Origin: DATFVA01 sp963800255
Lineage (GTDB): Bacteria; Bacteroidota; Ignavibacteria; Ignavibacteriales; Ignavibacteriaceae
Length of the DNA stretch: 64,000 nucleotides
Direction of reading: 5' to 3'
Assembly: GCA_963800255.1 (NCBI GenBank)
Contig: CAWDAK010000001.1
Location: forward strand, 62,001 to 126,000
Part shown: positions 18,616-26,691 of the stretch, in pieces
Layout of the letters: each line of letters begins with the position of its first letter
Position numbering within the stretch: position 1 is the first letter of the stretch
Program-made: the position numbers and the translations under genes
Notes under the pieces: generated by a model
Databases searched by the model: none
Told to the model about the DNA's origin: nothing
The model's input: only the letters and a program-made list of their open reading frames with translations

Positions 18616-19783
18616 GTGGAAGCAATTACGTATACTTTGAAACCCGGACAAACGAATTCAGAGACCTACTACAGAGATGTCAGGGAATTTACAAAAGAGG
18701 TTATTAAAGAGTCTAGCAGTACGGTCACCCCTATCATATATGACTATATAAATTATATAAAAAAGTACAACCTGGAGGAACTTCATACACCTGAAGAATA
18801 CATCCTCGAGCTTTTAAGCTTCGGGATATTGTGGAGACAATACTCAGCAAAAGCTCTGAAGGTTAAACATGCCCCATTTATAACCATGGCTAAAATGGCA
18901 GAGTGGAGAAAGAAGCATCAGCGCCTGAAACCGCTAATTGACTTCAGCCGGGGTATCCTCCTCACCGCTTTTTTATTTCCGGAGACTGAAAAGAATCCTC
19001 CCGGTATACCTTCACTTGATCAGGTGGACCATGTATGTAAATGGTTTGAAGCAACAGGAGAATTCAGGGAACAGGCACTCCGTTTCATAAGGTGGCGGGC
19101 ATACTGGGGAACCAAATCCGAATCTGAATTATACAGAATTTTCTACCTCATAGAGGAGTTTACAAAATGGTTTGAAGAGGCTTCAATAAAATCACTTGGG
19201 AAATATACTGAGAACGTTGAGAAATTCCTGGAAACGGCTGGTACTAAATATAAGTGGAGAGAAGACAGGGTATCCTGCACACGTTCAAGACTTGAATACC
19301 ATTTAAATATGGCAGGAGCTGAACTGTTGAACGATGCGTTCAGGAAAGATTTCAAAAAGGGAGAGAGAAAAGTTGTGTCTGGTCCCAGGATGTATGCGCG
19401 CTCGTGCTGAAGATAAATGTGAAGCCGTAAGAGTGAAGGAAGGTTTAATCTGCTCTGATTGTCTTCCCGGATGCAGGGTAAACAGGCTGCGTAAAGAAGG
19501 AAAACGAAGAACGGGAAAAGAAGCATTTGATGTATACATTATCCCGCACGCTTCTGATCTTTCATTATGGTCGCCAAAACCCGGCGAGCCGGTAAGAAGC
19601 GTAATCGCATCTGCCTGCGTTACCACTCTGGTTGAAGGAGGCTGGGAATTAAAAAGATATAACGTGCCTGCGCAATGTGTTCTGCTTGATTACTGCGGAT
19701 GCAGCAAACATTGGGACGACAAGGGAATTACAACGGCATTAAATCTGAATGAGCTTCGCAGAAAGGCGGATATTAAAAACTAA
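18616..19783 (+). pseudogene. DUF116 family protein, single-base frameshift
   Basis: Two overlapping frames belong to one DUF116-type protein of about 389 residues. The proposed start is GTG 18616, with GGAGG 9 bases upstream; the longer open frame from 18430 overlaps the divergent rhomboid start region and is not needed. The C-terminal half has the cysteine-rich DUF116 hallmarks LVPGCMRAR, ICSDCLPGCRVNRL, YIIPHASD and DYCGCSKHW, suggesting metal or cofactor binding. The frame shifts near 19378: dropping one T in GTTGTGTCTGG joins GERKVV to LVPGCM. Conservation on both sides suggests a very recent mutation or a sequencing error. Confidence 0.85.
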
Positions 19784-19812
19784 ACCTGCCTGGCGACGGG
19801 TAGAGATTTCAG

Positions 19813-19842
19813 ATTGCAGGTTAAAATATTTCAACCTGCAAT
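19813..19842. terminator. Bidirectional hairpin terminator
   Basis: ATTGCAGGTT (19813-19822) pairs perfectly with AACCTGCAAT (19833-19842), a 10-bp stem with a 10-nt AT-rich loop. It lies between the convergent DUF116 and YtxH genes. A T-rich tract follows on the plus strand (19850-19857), so it can end the DUF116 transcript; it may also serve the YtxH gene. Confidence 0.75.
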
Positions 19843-19856
19843 TTGAAAATTTTTAT

Positions 19857-20120
19857 TTAGTTGGAAACTATTTTTTTAGCGTCATCTATAATTGTGGATG
19901 CCCGTTTCTTTCCATCTTTCAGTAAAACATCCATCTTATCTTTTCCTGTTTCAACTATATCATTTACATTATCAAGTAAATTATCGGTTGTCTTAGAGAT
20001 ATTCTTTCTCATCTTTCTTCCTGAAACAGGAGTATAAAGTAATGCTAAAACGCCGCCAATAATTCCCCCCACAAGTAATCCGGATACAAATCCTGTTAGT
20101 TTATCTTGATCTTTGCTCAT
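19857..20120 (-). CDS. YtxH domain-containing protein
   Basis: An 87-residue protein with an AAGGAG SD 6 bases before the ATG. It begins MSKDQDKLTGFVSGLLVGGIIGGVLALLYTPVSGRKMRK, here cited only for its glycine-rich membrane helix (about residues 8-29) and the LLYTP-SG motif typical of YtxH proteins. A helical, amphipathic C-terminus follows. YtxH proteins are small, often stress-induced, membrane-associated proteins of unknown biochemical role. Its promoter side faces the repeat-rich 20121-21054 gap. Confidence 0.88.
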   Translation of the reverse strand: MSKDQDKLTGFVSGLLVGGIIGGVLALLYTPVSGRKMRKNISKTTDNLLDNVNDIVETGKDKMDVLLKDGKKRASTIIDDAKKIVSN

Positions 20121-20241
20121 AGAATCTCCTTTTTTATTCGTGTTTATACTACAAAATAGCAGAAGTATTAGAAATACACGTCGCCTTGATCACATCCGGA
20201 TGCCCTACCACGCCTGTCTGCAAGATGTCTCAATCCTTTCC

Positions 20242-20835
20242 TGCCTTTCCGTATTAGCGGCAATACGTTAATAGCTCTCCATTTCAATCAACACCCCCTA
20301 CTTCCCTACCTTCATAAACCGTCCTAACAAGCACCTGAAAACGTTCTGAAAACGCTCTGAAAACGTTCTGAATACGTTCTGAAAACGTTGTGAAAACGTT
20401 CTAAGTTCTACTTTACTACTTTGAACCTCCGCCTCCCTGCCTTGCCGCATTAGCGGCAATACGTTAATAGCTCTCCCATACCATTAACACCACCACACTA
20501 CACCGACAAATTCAACTCTATTCTTTCCATCCTCCCTGCCTTGCTGCATTCGCGGCAACACGTTAATAGCATCTCCATTCCGTCAACAGTCTCCGCTTCT
20601 TCCTTTGCCGCATCGCGGCAACACGTTAATAGCACTCACATTTCTCCCCACCTTGCTGCCTCACCGGCAATACGTTACCCTAGATTTCCATACCGTCACA
20701 CTATCCTCCCCTCTTCCTTGCCGCATTTCCCACTGTGCATTTCTCCTATCCACTCATTCTTCCTTGCCGCATCCACTGTGCATTTCACCTATTCACTCAT
20801 TCCTCCTTGCCGCATCGCGGCAGCACGTTAATAGC
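20242..20835. repeat. Dispersed REP-like hairpins with ACGTTAATAGC tail
   Basis: About six copies of a short hairpin plus tail lie at 20245-20274, 20442-20471, 20541-20570, 20604-20633, 20652-20680 (degenerate) and 20805-20835; two truncated stems are near 20717 and 20763. The best copy is TTGCCGC-ATTA-GCGGCAA followed by TACGTTAATAGC. Spacers are irregular in length and unrelated in sequence but strongly C/T-rich. The tail is shared with the tandem array at 17296-17730, whose hairpin has a different stem sequence. The whole 20121-21054 gap has no credible gene; frames across it are low-complexity Ser/Pro/His translations. Confidence 0.85.
20335..20400. repeat. Six tandem 11-bp repeats, consensus CTGAAAACGTT
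   Basis: Six exactly contiguous 11-mers start at 20335, 20346, 20357, 20368, 20379 and 20390. Three are CTGAAAACGTT; the others differ by one base (CTGAAAACGCT, CTGAATACGTT, GTGAAAACGTT). The 11-bp period is close to one helical turn, so bound proteins would line up on one face. It lies in the C-rich repeat region between the YtxH gene and the pst operon. It could be an iteron-like binding array or a simple minisatellite. Confidence 0.9.
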
Positions 20836-20941
20836 ACTCACATTCCCTCACCACCCCTCACCACCCTGTCTCCTTTCCTTCACCCTGGCCCCTCACGTAT
20901 GCCGATCTACGTTGCCTGCAAAAAAGCCTGTTTTGGCTGGT

Positions 20942-21005
20942 TTAACAATTAATTAATATAGACTTAACAATTCCTTAACATCTGAGAAATTCCGTTCATA
21001 TAAAT
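20942..21005 (+). promoter_or_regulatory. Pho-box-like promoter of the pst operon
   Basis: Four contiguous 11-bp direct repeats run from 20942 to 20985: TTAACAATTAA, TTAATATAGAC, TTAACAATTCC and TTAACATCTGA. PhoB/PhoP-type regulators bind short direct repeats spaced 11 bp apart, with TTAACA units in the Bacillus PhoP version. A TATAAAT -10-like hexamer follows at 20999-21005, 13 bp after the last repeat, as expected for an activator that replaces the -35 element. The operon's first ATG is 50 bp further. The PhoB-type regulator gene is not in the window. Confidence 0.75.
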
Positions 21006-21054
21006 TTGGGGTGTTGAATGAGAACTAATCAAATAACATTAAGAGAGAGAAAAA

Positions 21055-22092
21055 ATGAGAAAAGTGCTGTTACTGCTCTTTACTGCCGCCATCTTTTCGG
21101 GCGTCGCTTCCGCACAGGAAAACAATCCTAAGTTCAGTGGACTTATGTTCGGGGATTACTTTTACAACATAGATTCGCGCGATACTGTAAAAAAGGACCT
21201 CAACGGATTCCAGTTCCGCCGGATTTATATAACTACAGATTATACGATTTCTAATAACTTTGATTCGCGTTTCAGAATGGAAGCTGATCAATCCGGAGGT
21301 TCTTTAACTGCCGGAGGAAAAATCGGCGTAATGGTTAAGGATGCATGGCTTAGATGGAAGAATATTTTCCAGGGATCAGATTTCGTATTCGGACTTTCAC
21401 CAACTCCTGCATTCGATGTTTCGGAAGCTGCATGGGGCTACCGTTCGCTTGAAAAAACAATAATGGATTTTAACGGGGTTGTGTCTTCCCGTGACCTTGG
21501 TATTGACCTGAAGGGTAAATTTAATGAAGCAGGAACAATGAAATACTGGGTTAAGATAGGCAACAATTCAGGTAATTCTCCCGAGGTAAATAAATATAAA
21601 AGATTTTACGGCCTCCTCCAGTTTATACCCGTTAAGAATTTTCAGTTCACTGTATACGGAGATTACGCAGCCAATCCCCAGGTTATGGATATAGCCACAA
21701 ACGAGTTGAAAGATCACAGTATTGTTACAGGTGCTGTACTGCTGAACTTTATGGAAAAAGACAAATACTCTGTGGGAGTAGAATCTTTCTACCGGAGCCA
21801 GCAGAACAATTATTATAACGCTTCTTCCAATACTCTGGAATCGCAGAGCGGTTATGGTGTTTCTGTATTCGCATGGGTTGGTCTGACCGATATGGTAAGG
21901 ATCGTGGGCAGATTTGATACTGTTGATCCGAATACAGATGCCGACAAAGACGGCAGAAACCTTATAATAGGGGCACTTGATTTCCGCGTGGATAAAAATG
22001 TAAGCATCATGCCGAATGTTGAAGCTCTCACTTACCAGAGTGACGGAGCGAATGATTTAACAGGTAGAGTAACTTTATATTATCAATTTTAA
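21055..22092 (+). CDS. Outer-membrane porin, probably phosphate-selective (OprO/OprP-like)
   Basis: A 345-residue outer-membrane protein with signal peptide 1-21 (ending GVASAQ). The mature part is a beta-barrel with alternating aromatic strands, for example FRRIYITTDYTISNNFDSRFRMEAD and DAWLRWKN, and ends in the aromatic-terminated strand GRVTLYYQF. As first gene of the pst operon behind a Pho-box-like promoter, it most likely carries phosphate across the outer membrane to PstS. The assignment rests on barrel features and context; specific anion-binding residues cannot be assigned. The next gene follows after 35 bp with its own SD. Confidence 0.82.
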   Translation: MRKVLLLLFTAAIFSGVASAQENNPKFSGLMFGDYFYNIDSRDTVKKDLNGFQFRRIYITTDYTISNNFDSRFRMEADQSGGSLTAGGKIGVMVKDAWLRWKNIFQGSDFVFGLSPTPAFDVSEAAWGYRSLEKTIMDFNGVVSSRDLGIDLKGKFNEAGTMKYWVKIGNNSGNSPEVNKYKRFYGLLQFIPVKNFQFTVYGDYAANPQVMDIATNELKDHSIVTGAVLLNFMEKDKYSVGVESFYRSQQNNYYNASSNTLESQSGYGVSVFAWVGLTDMVRIVGRFDTVDPNTDADKDGRNLIIGALDFRVDKNVSIMPNVEALTYQSDGANDLTGRVTLYYQF

Positions 22093-22127
22093 GATTAAAA
22101 AGAATTTATTAACAAAGGAGAACGAAA

Positions 22128-23159
22128 ATGAAAATAAAAATATGGACACTGATAATTGCTATGATAGCGGGATTATCTTCCATAACAACTGCACAACTGA
22201 AAATGAACGGTGCAGGCGCTACATTCCCGTATGTAATTTATTCAAAGTGGTTTGATGTTTATCATCAGAAAACAGGAATTGAATTTAATTACCAGTCGAT
22301 AGGTAGCGGCGGCGGAATAAAGCAGGTTATTGAGGGCACTGTTGACTTCGGAGCTTCCGACGCGCCGATGACAGAAGAACAAATGATGCAGGTTAAAGAG
22401 AAACAAGGCACGGAGATTCTTCACATACCTACTGTAATGGGAGCGGTTGTAATTACATATAACCTGCCCTCTGTAGGTAAGGGACTGAAGCTCACACCTG
22501 AGGTTTTATCTGGAATCTATCTGGGTCAGATTACAAAATGGAATGATTCTAAAATTACTTCGATTAACCAGGGTAAAAAACTTCCTGATGAAGCGATCTT
22601 TGTTACTCACCGCTCTGATGGTAGCGGTACTACAAATATATTTACTGGCTACCTTTCAAAAGTAAGCGATACGTGGAAAAGTAAAGTTGGTCAGGGTACT
22701 GCAGTAAAATGGCCTGCAGGACTCGGCGGAAAAGGTAATGAAGGTGTGGCAGGACTGGTTAAACAGACTGAAGGATCAATCGGCTATGTTGAACTTGCAT
22801 ACGCAGAGCAGAATAAGCTGCCTTATGCCTCACTTAAAAACAAAGCCGGAAACTTTGTAATGCCTACATTTGACGCGGTGTCAGCAGCTGCAGCAGGCTT
22901 TATAGAAAATATGCCCAAAGATCTGAGAGTTGAAATAACTAATGCTGACGGTAAAGATTCATGGCCTATTTCAGGTTTTACGTGGCTGCTTGTATATAAA
23001 GATATGAAGAACAAACAAAAAGCACAGGCAATTGTTAATTTCTTAAAATGGGCTGTTACAGATGGAGAAAAATATGCAAAAGACTTATATTATGCTCCTC
23101 TTCCTAAGGAAGTAGTACAACTTGATTTAAAGAAAATTGATGAGATATCCACTAAGTAA
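22128..23159 (+). CDS. pstS: Phosphate ABC transporter substrate-binding protein PstS
   Basis: A 343-residue periplasmic binding protein with an AAAGGAG SD. The signal peptide (about 1-23) ends TTAQ. The phosphate-binding loops are clear: GAGATFPYVIYSKWF near the mature N-terminus, SIGSGGGIKQV, DFGASDAPMT and HRSDGSGTTNIFTGYL. It delivers phosphate to the PstCA channel. It has no lipobox cysteine, so it is soluble in the periplasm. Its stop overlaps the first base of pstC, consistent with one operon under phosphate control. Confidence 0.97.
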   Translation: MKIKIWTLIIAMIAGLSSITTAQLKMNGAGATFPYVIYSKWFDVYHQKTGIEFNYQSIGSGGGIKQVIEGTVDFGASDAPMTEEQMMQVKEKQGTEILHIPTVMGAVVITYNLPSVGKGLKLTPEVLSGIYLGQITKWNDSKITSINQGKKLPDEAIFVTHRSDGSGTTNIFTGYLSKVSDTWKSKVGQGTAVKWPAGLGGKGNEGVAGLVKQTEGSIGYVELAYAEQNKLPYASLKNKAGNFVMPTFDAVSAAAAGFIENMPKDLRVEITNADGKDSWPISGFTWLLVYKDMKNKQKAQAIVNFLKWAVTDGEKYAKDLYYAPLPKEVVQLDLKKIDEISTK

Positions 23160-24172
23160 TGCCGTTTAAGTATAAAGACAAGAATAATAATTTTCAGCAG
23201 GCTGATGGAGCAAAAGGTTCATCACCTGCTGTTTCCTTTTTTAAATTAGGCTCGCGGGGACGAAATCCCGGCGATTTCATTTTTCAGAATATAACACGTT
23301 TTTTTGCATTCCTGCTTCTTTCGCTTGTACTGGTAATGGTTTTCGAAATGCTTCGTAAATCTATTCCATCAATTGATAAATTCGGTTGGGGATTTATCAC
23401 CAGCCAGTCGTGGGATCCTGTTCAGGATGAGTATGGTGCCCTTCCGTTCGTCTTCGGAACGCTCTATTCTTCTTTGATAGCACTTATTATAGCTCTGCCT
23501 CTGAGTGTAGGCATCGCAATATTTTTATCGGAGTTCGCACCCAAGTGGCTTGAGCAGCCGATGTCGCTTCTCGTTGAACTCCTTGCGGCAATCCCGAGTA
23601 TAGTATACGGTTTGTTCGGCATCTTTGTAATGACCCCCTGGTTAAGGAAAACGGTTGAACCGTTCCTGGGTGATCACTTAGGCTACATATTTTTATTTAA
23701 GGGTCCGCCCTACGGTTTGGGAATGCTCGCCGCGGCCTTGATCCTTACAATTATGATTCTGCCTATAATTACGTCTATTTCACGTGACATCATGAAAGCT
23801 ATTCCTGATTCGCAGAGAGAGGCTGCATTTGCTCTTGGAGCTACGAGGTGGGAAGTTGTAAAAGTAGTACTTACAGGTGCCAAATCGGGAATTTTGGGTG
23901 CAACGCTACTCGGTCTTGGCAGAGCTGTTGGAGAAACAATGGCAGTTACGATGGTTATTGGCAATCGTCCCGAAATTTCATTCTCACTATTTGCCCCCGG
24001 GCATACGATGGCCAGTGTTCTTGCGAATGAGTTCACAGAGGCAACAAGTGATTTATACATCAGTTCATTGATTGAAATAGCATTGCTTCTTTTTGTTATG
24101 ACGGTAATCCTTAATGCTATAGCAAGATTAATTGTATGGAGCGTTACCAAAAAATATTACAGGCCTGCATGA
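23159..24172 (+). CDS. pstC: Phosphate ABC transporter permease PstC
   Basis: A 337-residue inner-membrane permease. The ATG overlaps the pstS stop by one base. A hydrophilic N-terminus of about 45 residues precedes the first helix (RFFAFLLLSLVLVMVFEML). About six membrane segments follow. The EAA loop that contacts the ATPase is AIPDSQREAAFALGATRWEV, about residues 217-236. It forms the channel with PstA. The longer N-terminus is common in PstC of this group. Confidence 0.96.
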   Translation: MPFKYKDKNNNFQQADGAKGSSPAVSFFKLGSRGRNPGDFIFQNITRFFAFLLLSLVLVMVFEMLRKSIPSIDKFGWGFITSQSWDPVQDEYGALPFVFGTLYSSLIALIIALPLSVGIAIFLSEFAPKWLEQPMSLLVELLAAIPSIVYGLFGIFVMTPWLRKTVEPFLGDHLGYIFLFKGPPYGLGMLAAALILTIMILPIITSISRDIMKAIPDSQREAAFALGATRWEVVKVVLTGAKSGILGATLLGLGRAVGETMAVTMVIGNRPEISFSLFAPGHTMASVLANEFTEATSDLYISSLIEIALLLFVMTVILNAIARLIVWSVTKKYYRPA

Positions 24173-25023
24173 AAAATTCAGGAATGACATACTACCGGTG
24201 GCGAAAAGCAAAAAGCTCAATCATGGTTATTCTCACGGTGCTATGCTTCTTCATTGCGGTAATCCCCCTTTTCTTAATTCTGTTCTATACCGTTTCACAG
24301 GGAATCGCGGCTATTAATTGGGACTTCTTCACGAAGATGCCTAAACCTGCCGGTGAAACCGGCGGCGGAATGGCAAATGCCCTGATGGGAACGGGGATCT
24401 TAATATTAATAGCCAGCGCTATGGGTCTGCCTGTGGGAATTTTATCGGGCATTTATTTATCGGAAAACAGCAAATCCTGGTTTGCAGGAATTGTAAGATT
24501 TCTTGCAGAGGTTCTTAACGGAATCCCCTCAATAGTGATCGGTGTCGTCGCCTACATCATAGTGGTTTTACCGATGGGAAGATTTTCAGCGTTAGCCGGG
24601 GGGGTAGCACTAGGTATACTTATGATACCCCTGGTAACCCGTACAACAGAGGAAATGATGAACCTGATTCCTCATTCATACCGCGAAGCCGCATTAGGAT
24701 TGGGAATACCAAGATGGAAATCAACGATGTTCATCATCCTCCCCGCAGCATTCAAGGGAATCTTCACGGGTATATTGTTATCTATCGCCAGGGTTGCAGG
24801 CGAAACAGCTCCGCTGTTATTTACTGCCCTTGGAAACAGGTTCTGGTCAACTCAGCTGGATCAGCCGATTGCATCGCTGACGGTGTTTATTTATGATTAT
24901 GCTAAAGCTCCTTTCGAGGATTGGAACCGGCAGGCCTGGGCCGCTGCACTGGTATTAATCGTGCTTATTTCTGTTATAAACATTTTGTTCAGGATTGTAA
25001 CACGAAGAAGAAAGTATGCATAA
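24169..25023 (+). CDS. pstA: Phosphate ABC transporter permease PstA
   Basis: A 284-residue inner-membrane permease. I take the ATG at 24169, which overlaps the pstC stop (ATGA), rather than an in-frame ATG 33 bases upstream inside pstC. Six membrane segments are visible, the first being SIMVILTVLCFFIAVIPLFL. The EAA loop is IPHSYREAALGLGIPRWKST. It pairs with PstC in the high-affinity phosphate channel, powered by the PstB encoded next, 3 bp downstream. Confidence 0.95.
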   Translation: MKNSGMTYYRWRKAKSSIMVILTVLCFFIAVIPLFLILFYTVSQGIAAINWDFFTKMPKPAGETGGGMANALMGTGILILIASAMGLPVGILSGIYLSENSKSWFAGIVRFLAEVLNGIPSIVIGVVAYIIVVLPMGRFSALAGGVALGILMIPLVTRTTEEMMNLIPHSYREAALGLGIPRWKSTMFIILPAAFKGIFTGILLSIARVAGETAPLLFTALGNRFWSTQLDQPIASLTVFIYDYAKAPFEDWNRQAWAAALVLIVLISVINILFRIVTRRRKYA

Positions 25024-25026
25024 AAG

Positions 25027-25845
25027 ATGAATAATTTGATTGAAAATACAAACTCAGATATTGTGGAAAGTACACAAAAAAGCACAGGCACATCAGGGAA
25101 AATAAGGATGGAGACGCAGGACCTTAACGCCTATTTTTCAAGAGTGCAGGCTCTAAAAAATATTTCGCTAACCATTCCGAAGAATAAGGTTCTTGCTATA
25201 ATAGGTCCTTCCGGGTGCGGCAAATCAACTTTCCTTAGGTGCCTGAACAGGATGCATGAGGAAGCAGGCGGCACTATAAAAGGCCGGGTGTTAATTGACG
25301 GAGAGAGCGTAATGGATCACGACCCTGTCTGGCTCAGAAAAAAAGTTGGAATGATCTTTCAAAAGCCGAATCCTTTTCCTACGATGTCGATTGCAGATAA
25401 CGTAACGGCAGGACTAAGATTGAACGGCTTCCATAACAGGAATAGGCTTACTGAAATAACTGAGAAGAGTCTGAAACAAGCCGCTCTCTGGGACGAAGTT
25501 AAAGATATTCTTAAACATCCGGGTGCGGCTTTATCGGGTGGTCAGCAGCAGAGACTCTGCATAGCCAGAACCCTGGCCGTTGAACCGGAAGTAATCCTTA
25601 TGGATGAACCGGCAAGCGCACTTGATCCTATTTCAACCGCGAAAGTAGAAGAATTGATGTTTGAATTGAAACAGAATTATACGATAGTAATTGTTACTCA
25701 TAATATGCAGCAGGCGGCCCGGGTAAGTGATCATACAGCTTTCTTCTATATGGGTGAGCTTATAGAACACGACAAGACGAGCAGGATCTTCACTAACCCT
25801 TCGAAGAAACAAACGGAAGATTATGTAACCGGAAGGTTCGGCTGA
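25027..25845 (+). CDS. pstB: Phosphate ABC transporter ATP-binding protein PstB
   Basis: A 272-residue ATPase with all ABC motifs: Walker A GPSGCGKST, Q-loop MIFQKPNPFP, signature LSGGQQQRLCIARTL, Walker B VILMDEPASALDP and switch His in IVVTHNMQQ. The sequence around FPTMSIADNV and the C-terminal ...TEDYVTGRFG end are diagnostic of PstB. It closes the porin-pstSCAB operon. A second pstB lies at 32006-32764; this copy has a longer N-terminus (about 25 extra residues). No phoU follows here; it is instead in the second operon. Confidence 0.97.
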   Translation: MNNLIENTNSDIVESTQKSTGTSGKIRMETQDLNAYFSRVQALKNISLTIPKNKVLAIIGPSGCGKSTFLRCLNRMHEEAGGTIKGRVLIDGESVMDHDPVWLRKKVGMIFQKPNPFPTMSIADNVTAGLRLNGFHNRNRLTEITEKSLKQAALWDEVKDILKHPGAALSGGQQQRLCIARTLAVEPEVILMDEPASALDPISTAKVEELMFELKQNYTIVIVTHNMQQAARVSDHTAFFYMGELIEHDKTSRIFTNPSKKQTEDYVTGRFG

Positions 25846-25876
25846 TCAGGTTCAACTTACACGGAGCTGATCCTGC

Positions 25877-26605
25877 TTATTTTAGCAAAATCATTTTCCT
25901 AACCAGCACTGCGTTACCGGTTTCCATACGGTATACGTATACTCCGCTGGGTAGATCTGTACCATCGAATCTAACTTCATAATATCCTCCCAGTTTATAC
26001 TCATTAACGAGTGTACGAACCTCTCTCCCTGTAATATCACAAACCCTGATTTTTACCATCCCGTCATAAGACAAACCGTAAAAAATCCTTGTGTCAGGAT
26101 TAAAAGGATTGGGAAAATTTTGCTTCAATACATACATTGTCTCCTGCTCCCCTTCCTCAGGTGAGACTGATGAGGTATAACCCTCACCATCCACAAAAAT
26201 AAGCAGTGTATCATTCTGAAGGGAATTAGAAACAAAAACCAGCGTATCCTGAAAGTAATCGGCTGTGGAATTCTGTTTACAGATGACACAGAGATCAACA
26301 CTATTAAACACAAACTTAGCTGAATGGCCAGGTTCGAGGCTTAGTCCTAGTGGCTGCCAGCCTGGATATCCGCCCCACGATGCGTAATATATGAAGCTTG
26401 AATCCTGTGTATTAATGTCCATCCAGTAGCCATAAAGTGGATTAACCGTATACAGAGAGTCTATAGTCAAAAGATTTGTACCGGTATTGGTAATAAATAA
26501 AGAATCGGAAGCATAAATATGAAGAGAATCTTTATCCGGACTGATCTGCTGTGCTGATACAACGGAGGAAAATAAAACGAGAAAATAAATTAAACTATTT
26601 CTCAT
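25877..26605 (-). CDS. Secreted protein with T9SS type A sorting domain
   Basis: A 242-residue exported protein. Signal peptide 1-19 ends VVSAQ. A beta-sandwich domain of roughly 125 residues (SLFITNTGTNLLTIDSLYT...) resembles abnormal-spindle-like/DUF1573-like immunoglobulin folds used as surface adhesin modules. The C-terminal sorting domain begins YVLKQNFPNPFNPDTRI (about residue 157) and ends YVYRMETG...KMILLK. It is therefore a T9SS cargo protein, probably displayed on or shed from the cell surface. No catalytic motif was seen. Confidence 0.85.
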   Translation of the reverse strand: MRNSLIYFLVLFSSVVSAQQISPDKDSLHIYASDSLFITNTGTNLLTIDSLYTVNPLYGYWMDINTQDSSFIYYASWGGYPGWQPLGLSLEPGHSAKFVFNSVDLCVICKQNSTADYFQDTLVFVSNSLQNDTLLIFVDGEGYTSSVSPEEGEQETMYVLKQNFPNPFNPDTRIFYGLSYDGMVKIRVCDITGREVRTLVNEYKLGGYYEVRFDGTDLPSGVYVYRMETGNAVLVRKMILLK

Positions 26606-26691
26606 AACTCAACCCTTTTTTATCTTATAACTAAAATCGCACTTTTAAAGATGAATTTCAATCTGTGCTGATATAAATAAGGTCCCGGAAA

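Noticed and set aside
20242..20835. CRISPR array
   Set aside because: Repeats are degenerate hairpins with tails, spacing is irregular (about 30 to 200 bp), two copies are truncated, and there are no cas genes in the window.
20914..20938. Terminator at GCC-TGTTTT-GGC before the pst operon
   Set aside because: The stem is only 4-5 bp and no gene ends there in either direction.
20541..20956. Three plus-strand frames rich in Ser, Pro and His in the C-rich region
   Set aside because: They translate low-complexity DNA and hairpin repeats, with no start signals or domain features.
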